DNA of 8,867 nt from Clostridia bacterium (lineage in GTDB: Bacteria > Bacillota > Clostridia > Christensenellales > Borkfalkiaceae), in assembly GCA_017452305.1 (NCBI GenBank), contig JAFTMQ010000107.1, positions 1 to 8,867 of the forward strand, written 5' to 3'. How positions within the stretch are numbered: the first letter of the stretch is position 1; every line of letters starts with the position of its first letter. A model generated the notes under the pieces. It was given only the letters and a program-made list of their open reading frames with translations. It was not told where the DNA came from and ran no database searches. The position numbers were made by a program, and so were the translations under genes. Below, piece after piece: positions 5,381 through 8,867 of this stretch.

Positions 5381-5419
5381 CGAGGGACAGGTCTGCATTC
5401 ATCGCATACCTGCCCCTCG
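5381..5419. terminator. probable terminator between convergent yunB and spoVAE
   Basis: CGAGGGACAGGT (5381-5392) and ACCTGCCCCTCG (5408-5419) pair over 12 positions with one mismatch around a 15-base loop. It sits seven bases beyond the spoVAE stop. On the minus strand it is followed by TTTAAAT, a weak T-run; on the plus strand by TATTTGTTAATTTTT. Either or both convergent transcripts could end here. Confidence 0.6.
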
Positions 5420-5425
5420 TATTTG

Positions 5426-5809
5426 TTAATTTTTCTTGCTTTTAGATTTGAATACCATTGCCATCAAAAACGAGAATATCACCGCCGCGGAAATGCCCGC
5501 GCTCGCCGACGATAGCGCGCCCGTGAACGCGCCGAAAAAGCCCTTTTCCGCGCCCTTAATTGCGCCGTTTGCAAGCAGATAGCCAAAGCCCGAGATAGGC
5601 ACGGTAGCCCCTGCCCCCGCGAAATCGACCAAGTATTGATACAGCCCCAAGCCTTGCAACACCACGCCCGCAAGCATGAACGTAACAAGAATTTTCCCCG
5701 CCGTCAAATCGGTGAAATTGATGACGATTTGCGCGATCATACAAATCGCGCCGCCTACAACGAACGCCTTTAAAAATCCCCACAGTAATTGTAAATACGG
5801 CTCGTACAT
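5426..5809 (-). CDS. spoVAE: stage V sporulation protein AE (SpoVAEb type)
   Basis: A 127-residue membrane protein, part of the SpoVA channel that moves Ca-dipicolinate into the forespore and releases it at germination. Hydrophobic segments lie at about 12-30, 38-57 and 104-121. The conserved GAGATVPISGFGYLLANGAIKG (65-86) begins with the glycine-rich GAGATVPISGFG loop typical of SpoVAC/SpoVAE. The C-terminus is basic (KSKSKKN). A GGAGGGG ribosome binding site precedes the ATG. It is 15 bases downstream of spoVAD and is the last gene of the operon; no spoVAEa or spoVAF follows, as in many Clostridia. Confidence 0.95.
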   Translation of the reverse strand: MYEPYLQLLWGFLKAFVVGGAICMIAQIVINFTDLTAGKILVTFMLAGVVLQGLGLYQYLVDFAGAGATVPISGFGYLLANGAIKGAEKGFFGAFTGALSSASAGISAAVIFSFLMAMVFKSKSKKN

Positions 5810-5824
5810 GCCCCCTCCATTTTA

Positions 5825-6835
5825 TCAAATATTCTCAATCGCGACGGCGTGCGCTATGCCGGGGATACTTTCCCCTTGCCCGCTTGATACCGTCGAAAGC
5901 AGCGCGCCCGTCGCAATAAACAGCACCCGATTTAGCGCGCCCGTCTTTAATTTGTCCATAATATACGAATTGAACACCACTGCACTGCAACCTGCGCCGC
6001 TGCCGCCTTGGAATTCGTCCTCGATCACATTATAGATAATTTCGCCGCAATCGACGTGATTATCGGCAATATCTACCCCCTTTTCCCACGTCAAGTCTTT
6101 CAAAATTCGACTGCCGAGCGCACCCAAATCCCCCGTTACGATAAGGTCGTAATAATCGGCGCTTCTGCCCGTTTCCGTTAAGTGCGTAAGCAAGGTGTGG
6201 GCACAACTCGGACACATTGCCGCGCCCATGTTGTTAACGTCCGTAATACCAAAGTCCACCACCTTCCCAAAGGTCGCCATAGTGATTGCAGGGGCATTGA
6301 TTTTTTTGCCATTCCCCCCACCCATGTACGAGATGAACGCGCCGCCCGCACCCGTAACCGTCCACTGCGCTTGGGGCGGGCGCGTATTGCCAAGCTCTAA
6401 CGGATAGCGGTATTGCCGCTCCGCGGACGAGAAATGACTGCCCGTTGCCGCCACAATATTTTTATAATACCCCGCATTGATAAACGCCGCCGCAATCGCC
6501 ATGCTTTCCGCCATTGTCGAGCACGCGCCATATACGCCCAAGAAAGGAAAATCGTAATCCCGCGCCGTAAACGAGGCGGAAATAATTTGGTTTAACAAAT
6601 CCCCCGAAACAAGCAAATCGACGTCCTTTTCCGTCCGCCCCGCGTTTTCAATCGCCTTGGAAACGGCGTAGGAAAGCATTTTACACTCCGCTTTTTCGTA
6701 CGTACTTTCGCCAAACGTATCGTCCGTCAAGCTCTTATCCACGTACTTCCCCACCACGCCCGCGCATTCCTTAGGCCCTGCAATCGTGCCCGTACCGATA
6801 ATGCGCGGCTTTTTATCAAAAACTACCGTTTGCAT
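5825..6835 (-). CDS. spoVAD: stage V sporulation protein AD (dipicolinate-binding)
   Basis: A 336-residue soluble protein of thiolase-like fold, which binds dipicolinic acid and works with SpoVAC and SpoVAE at the spore inner membrane. Recognisable blocks are the N-terminal KPRIIGTGTIAGPKE (9-23), DLLVSGDLLNQI (73-84), FPFLGVYGACSTMAES (96-111) with the conserved cysteine at 105, ATGSHFSSAERQYRYP (130-145) with His134, VTGAGGAF, and the late GEIIYNVIEDEFQGGSGAGCSA. The length fits the family (about 335-340). The start follows AGGGGGCG, and the gene begins ten bases after spoVAC, showing cotranscription. Confidence 0.97.
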   Translation of the reverse strand: MQTVVFDKKPRIIGTGTIAGPKECAGVVGKYVDKSLTDDTFGESTYEKAECKMLSYAVSKAIENAGRTEKDVDLLVSGDLLNQIISASFTARDYDFPFLGVYGACSTMAESMAIAAAFINAGYYKNIVAATGSHFSSAERQYRYPLELGNTRPPQAQWTVTGAGGAFISYMGGGNGKKINAPAITMATFGKVVDFGITDVNNMGAAMCPSCAHTLLTHLTETGRSADYYDLIVTGDLGALGSRILKDLTWEKGVDIADNHVDCGEIIYNVIEDEFQGGSGAGCSAVVFNSYIMDKLKTGALNRVLFIATGALLSTVSSGQGESIPGIAHAVAIENI

Positions 6836-6845
6836 ACAACGCCCC

Positions 6846-7298
6846 CTATAAAAATAGATAAATGAGCCCTACTGCCGTCCCCGCAAGCACGCCATAGACG
6901 ATAATCGGTCCTGCAACGACGAACATTTTTGCCGCCAAACCATACACAAGCCCTTCCGTTTTGAATTCAATCGCGGGCGAAGCCACACTGTTGGCAAAGC
7001 CCGTAATCGGCACGATAGAGCCCGCTCCCGCGTTTCTGCCGATGCGATCGTACACGCCAAAGCCCGTGAGGAGCGTGCCGAGGAAAATGAGCGCAATGCT
7101 CACCGCCGCCGAAAGCTCGTCACCGTACAGTCCAAACGCCTCTTCAAATATCACGCGGATTGCTTGGCCGATACAGCAAATAAAACCGCCGACGATAAAC
7201 GCGCGGAAGCAATTTTTAAAATGCTTGGTAGGCGGATCAAACGAATTGACGTAAGCGATATAATTTTTGTTGTAATTTTCCCTATTTTTACCCGTCAT
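6846..7298 (-). CDS. spoVAC: stage V sporulation protein AC
   Basis: A 150-residue membrane protein of the SpoVA dipicolinate channel. The polar N-terminus of about 30 residues precedes membrane segments at about 32-50, 63-83 and 121-149. The family motifs are FRAFIVGGFICCIGQAI (31-47) and RNAGAGSIVPITGFANSVAS (88-107), closely parallel to SpoVAE. In B. subtilis SpoVAC acts as a mechanosensitive channel in germination. The ATG lies nine bases after an AGGGGGG site that overlaps the stop codon of the small upstream frame at 7313-7426. It is the first well-supported gene of the spoVA operon. Confidence 0.95.
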   Translation of the reverse strand: MTGKNRENYNKNYIAYVNSFDPPTKHFKNCFRAFIVGGFICCIGQAIRVIFEEAFGLYGDELSAAVSIALIFLGTLLTGFGVYDRIGRNAGAGSIVPITGFANSVASPAIEFKTEGLVYGLAAKMFVVAGPIIVYGVLAGTAVGLIYLFL

Positions 7299-7312
7299 TT
7301 TGCGTATCCCCC

Positions 7313-7426
7313 CTATTCATCGCGCACATGGGTGGCTCGTTTACTATTTTTAGCCATAGCTGGGAAGCAGCTTTCCCGCTCGTCGCGCGTCTTTCCGTCC
7401 CCGTCGAAAATCTTAATTTTTTCCAT
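7313..7426 (-). CDS. possible 37-residue small protein ahead of spoVAC
   Basis: The frame starts MEKIKIFDGDGKTRDERE and ends KNSKRATHVRDE: charged, with one cysteine, and no membrane segment or known domain. In favour: same strand as spoVAC, the stop TAG leads straight into the AGGGGGG site of spoVAC (14-base gap), and the codon mix resembles its neighbours. Against: no ribosome binding site before the ATG, and overlapping alternative hairpins lie inside (AGCTG/CAGCT 7358-7372 and GGGAA/TTCCC 7362-7377), so the stretch could instead be a structured leader of spoVAC. If the candidate sigma-G promoter is real, the transcript would begin very close to this ATG. Confidence 0.4.
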   Translation of the reverse strand: MEKIKIFDGDGKTRDERESCFPAMAKNSKRATHVRDE

Positions 7427-7431
7427 ACGGA

Positions 7432-7461
7432 CAGTTTGGCAATACCGTCTATTTTTTATAC
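7432..7461 (-). promoter_or_regulatory. candidate sigma-G (forespore) promoter of the spoVA operon
   Basis: On the minus strand GTATA (7461..7457) fits the sigma-G/F -35 core GYATR, and 18 bases later CAAACTG (7438..7432) matches five of seven positions of CATNHTA. spoVA operons are sigma-G dependent in B. subtilis and in studied Clostridia, so a forespore promoter is expected upstream of spoVAC. The match is partial and inferred from remembered consensus. Confidence 0.35.
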
Positions 7462-7480
7462 GCTCCGCCACACAAACGGC

Positions 7481-7516
7481 AAAAATAAAAGACGGAGCGT
7501 AGATTGACGCTCCGTC
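7481..7516 (-). terminator. intrinsic terminator of gpsA
   Basis: On the minus strand GACGGAGCGT (7516..7507), loop CAATCT, ACGCTCCGTC (7500..7491) give a ten-pair perfect stem followed by TTTTATTTTT (7490..7481). It begins 32 bases after the gpsA stop and separates gpsA from the spoVA operon. Confidence 0.92.
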
Positions 7517-7547
7517 CTAATCGCCTATGTAATTTTATGCGGAAAGA

Positions 7548-8531
7548 TTAGGAATAAAATTCCGATTTGGTGTCGCGCGCAAAGAGCTTAATCAAACTCT
7601 TTTCACAACGCTCACGATAGCTTTCCTCGCTTTCCGTATAGCAAATTTCGTAAACCGCTTCCGTCAAGGGCAGTTCTACGCCGTATTTTTCGCCCAAAGC
7701 TTTCATCGCCGCGGACGTAGGCACACCCTCGGCAAGCTTTGCAAATTTTTCGCCTTTTACAAGCATTTCGCCATATCTTCTATTGTGCGAAAATTCGCTA
7801 AACAACGTCGCCTCGTAATCGCCCAAATGCGCCAAGCCGTAAGCGGAAAACTCGTTACCGCCCATCGCCTTGATAAGACGGGCAACCTCACGCGCGCCAC
7901 GCGCCATAAGCGCACCCTTCATCGCACCGTAACCGCAGCCGTCCAACACGCCCGCAACAATACCGATAACGTTCTTCGCCGCCGCGCCAAGCTCCGTGCC
8001 GATCAAATCCTCACCGTAATAGAAACGAATCAAATCGCTCTTAAACGCGTTGGCGAGCTTGACCTTCAATTCGGGATTTGCGGAATCGATGACCATACAG
8101 TTCGGAATCCCCGCCGTAAACGCTTGGATATGCCCCGGGCCTACCCAAACGGCAATTTTCATAGGGTCGATACCGCTTTGTACAAGCACCTCGGAAAGAC
8201 GGCAACCCGTCGAAACCTCAATGCCTTTCATGCAAAGCACGAAATTCTTTTCCGAAACGTCAAATTCGGTGATGCGCTTCATAAAACCGCGCAAGCCCTG
8301 CGAAGAAATGGAAATAATGATGACTTCCGCGTGCTCCACAGCCTCTTTCAAGTCGCAGGTCAAGTGAATACGCTTGTCCAAATCCACGTATTCGTTTTTG
8401 CCCGTATCACGCAAAACTTGATAAGAATAATCGTCCTCGGGCCCCCACGAATAAACATTGTGTCCGTGATTGCAAAGATACCACGCGATAAACGAGCCCC
8501 AACGCCCACAGCCAAGTACAGATATTTTCAT
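7548..8531 (-). CDS. gpsA: NAD(P)H-dependent glycerol-3-phosphate dehydrogenase
   Basis: A 327-residue cytoplasmic enzyme reducing dihydroxyacetone phosphate to sn-glycerol-3-phosphate for phospholipid synthesis. The N-terminal Rossmann fold has GCGRWGSFIA (7-16), where most family members read GxGSWGTA; then SISSQGLRG (74-82), MKGIE (101-105, usually TKGIE), and GPGH (131-134, usually GPSF or GPSH). The C-terminal substrate domain keeps the catalytic Lys in AAAKNVIGIVAG (183-194, Lys186-Asn187), and GLAHLGD (232-238) and HNRRYG (249-254). The common DG-x-GxN stretch is DGCGYGAMKGAL, so the gene is somewhat divergent, perhaps lineage-specific; a paralogue with an altered substrate is possible but less likely. 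A perfect AGGAGG lies nine bases before the ATG. TAAAAT at 8577..8572 may be the -10, without a good -35. recR lies upstream on the same strand. Confidence 0.88.
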   Translation of the reverse strand: MKISVLGCGRWGSFIAWYLCNHGHNVYSWGPEDDYSYQVLRDTGKNEYVDLDKRIHLTCDLKEAVEHAEVIIISISSQGLRGFMKRITEFDVSEKNFVLCMKGIEVSTGCRLSEVLVQSGIDPMKIAVWVGPGHIQAFTAGIPNCMVIDSANPELKVKLANAFKSDLIRFYYGEDLIGTELGAAAKNVIGIVAGVLDGCGYGAMKGALMARGAREVARLIKAMGGNEFSAYGLAHLGDYEATLFSEFSHNRRYGEMLVKGEKFAKLAEGVPTSAAMKALGEKYGVELPLTEAVYEICYTESEESYRERCEKSLIKLFARDTKSEFYS

Positions 8532-8675
8532 AAAAGGATTCCTCCTGTTTGTTTTTCTTTTTTAAAACGGAATTTTACACGCCAAAGCGCGCCCGTCGAA
8601 TGTCGATTAGAAACCGCAAGCCCACACAGCCACGCACCACCGTATAAAAACGAATGGCAAGTGGTAAGACTGGGT

Positions 8676-8690
8676 CAAGGCTCAGCCTTG
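8676..8690. repeat. triloop hairpin just after recR
   Basis: CAAGGC-TCA-GCCTTG (8676-8690), a perfect six-pair stem, begins four bases after the recR stop on the minus strand. No T-run follows, so it is not a classical terminator. It reads GGGTCAAGG at its left edge, as does the first hairpin of the array at 1165, while the inner stem bases differ in a paired way. Confidence 0.5.
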
Positions 8691-8694
8691 CTTG

Positions 8695-8867
8695 TTACAT
8701 TTTGTTGCGTTCTACGAACGCACGCGCAAGCGTTACGTCGTCCGTGTACTCGATTTCCGAGCCGATAGGAATACCATGCGCCAAACGCGTAACGGTGATA
8801 TCGAACGGCTTGATAAGCTTAGCGATATACATCGCCGTTGCATCGCCCGAAACGTCGGGGTTCGTCG
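8695..8867 (-). CDS. recR: recombination protein RecR, C-terminal end (5' part beyond window)
   Basis: The frame is open from the right edge to TAA at 8695 and encodes 56 residues, beginning TNPDVSGDATAMYIAKLIKP, then ITVTRLAHGIPIGSEIEYTD and ending ARAFVERNKM. This matches the end of the RecR Toprim domain and C-terminal region: NPDVSGDATAMYI corresponds to the family's NPTxEGExTAxYI, and TRLAHGIPIGSEIEYTDDVTL to TRIAxGLPVGGDLEYADxxTL. RecR loads RecA with RecF/RecO in gap repair. About 140 residues including the zinc finger would lie beyond the edge. The 163 bp between recR and gpsA hold the hairpin at 8676-8690 and otherwise nothing I can assign. Confidence 0.93.
   Translation of the reverse strand, partial: TNPDVSGDATAMYIAKLIKPFDITVTRLAHGIPIGSEIEYTDDVTLARAFVERNKM

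Noticed and set aside
8540..8694. Possible small RNA (SRP-like or tRNA) between recR and gpsA
   Set aside because: I found no cloverleaf or conserved SRP tetraloop sequence, and only one short hairpin stands out.
8706..8722. Perfect triloop hairpin TGCGTTC-TAC-GAACGCA
   Set aside because: It lies within the recR coding sequence and could arise from codon choice, so it is not counted with the intergenic hairpins.
7785..8768. 327-residue plus-strand frame opposite gpsA
   Set aside because: Same region as gpsA on the other strand, low-complexity Arg/His-rich translation, and it runs on across the gap into the recR end.
1..8867. A defence, phage or biosynthetic system
   Set aside because: All recognised genes are housekeeping or sporulation genes; no transposase, integrase, nuclease or biosynthetic domain is visible.

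Overview
The window looks like chromosome from an endospore-forming member of the Bacillota, most likely an uncultured Clostridia-type lineage of roughly balanced GC. The evidence is a spoVAC-spoVAD-spoVAE operon, a yunB-like sporulation gene, a Firmicutes-style MurG with the HESD motif, strong AGGAGG-type ribosome binding sites and sigma-A promoters. The lineage is an inference from gene families; no 16S or similar marker is present.

Layout from left to right. (1) Minus strand, 1-2529: the 5' part of a predicted lipoprotein gene cut by the window edge, then a yigZ/IMPACT-family gene, then tyrS with a clear terminator and a near-consensus promoter. (2) Plus strand, 2651-5267: a small HTH-WYL regulator with its own promoter and terminator, then a murG-like gene overlapping a yunB-like sporulation gene by four bases. 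(3) Minus strand, 5426-8867: spoVAE, spoVAD and spoVAC (order of transcription AC-AD-AE) preceded by a possible 37-residue small gene, then gpsA with a strong terminator, then the C-terminal end of recR at the right edge.

Functionally the window mixes housekeeping (Tyr-tRNA charging, glycerol-3-phosphate synthesis for phospholipids, recombinational repair) with sporulation. SpoVAC/AD/AE import dipicolinic acid into the forespore and take part in its release at germination. YunB is a mother-cell sporulation protein. The MurG-like gene is translationally linked to yunB and sits behind a sequence that resembles a sigma-E promoter, so it may serve spore peptidoglycan rather than, or besides, vegetative wall synthesis.

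The part that ordinary gene calling does not explain lies between the genes. Several kinds of short repetitive, hairpin-rich elements sit at or just after stop codons. They are a nested dyad at 389-511, a run of four perfect triloop hairpins at 1165-1260, two heptanucleotide arrays (3348-3375 and 5346-5380) with similar tails, a 13-bp palindrome containing the yunB stop codon followed by smaller hairpins (5257-5322), and a hairpin after recR (8676-8690) that matches the first hairpin of the 1165-1260 array in its outer bases but not in its inner stem. Together they suggest families of interspersed intergenic elements in this genome; copy number cannot be tested from this window.
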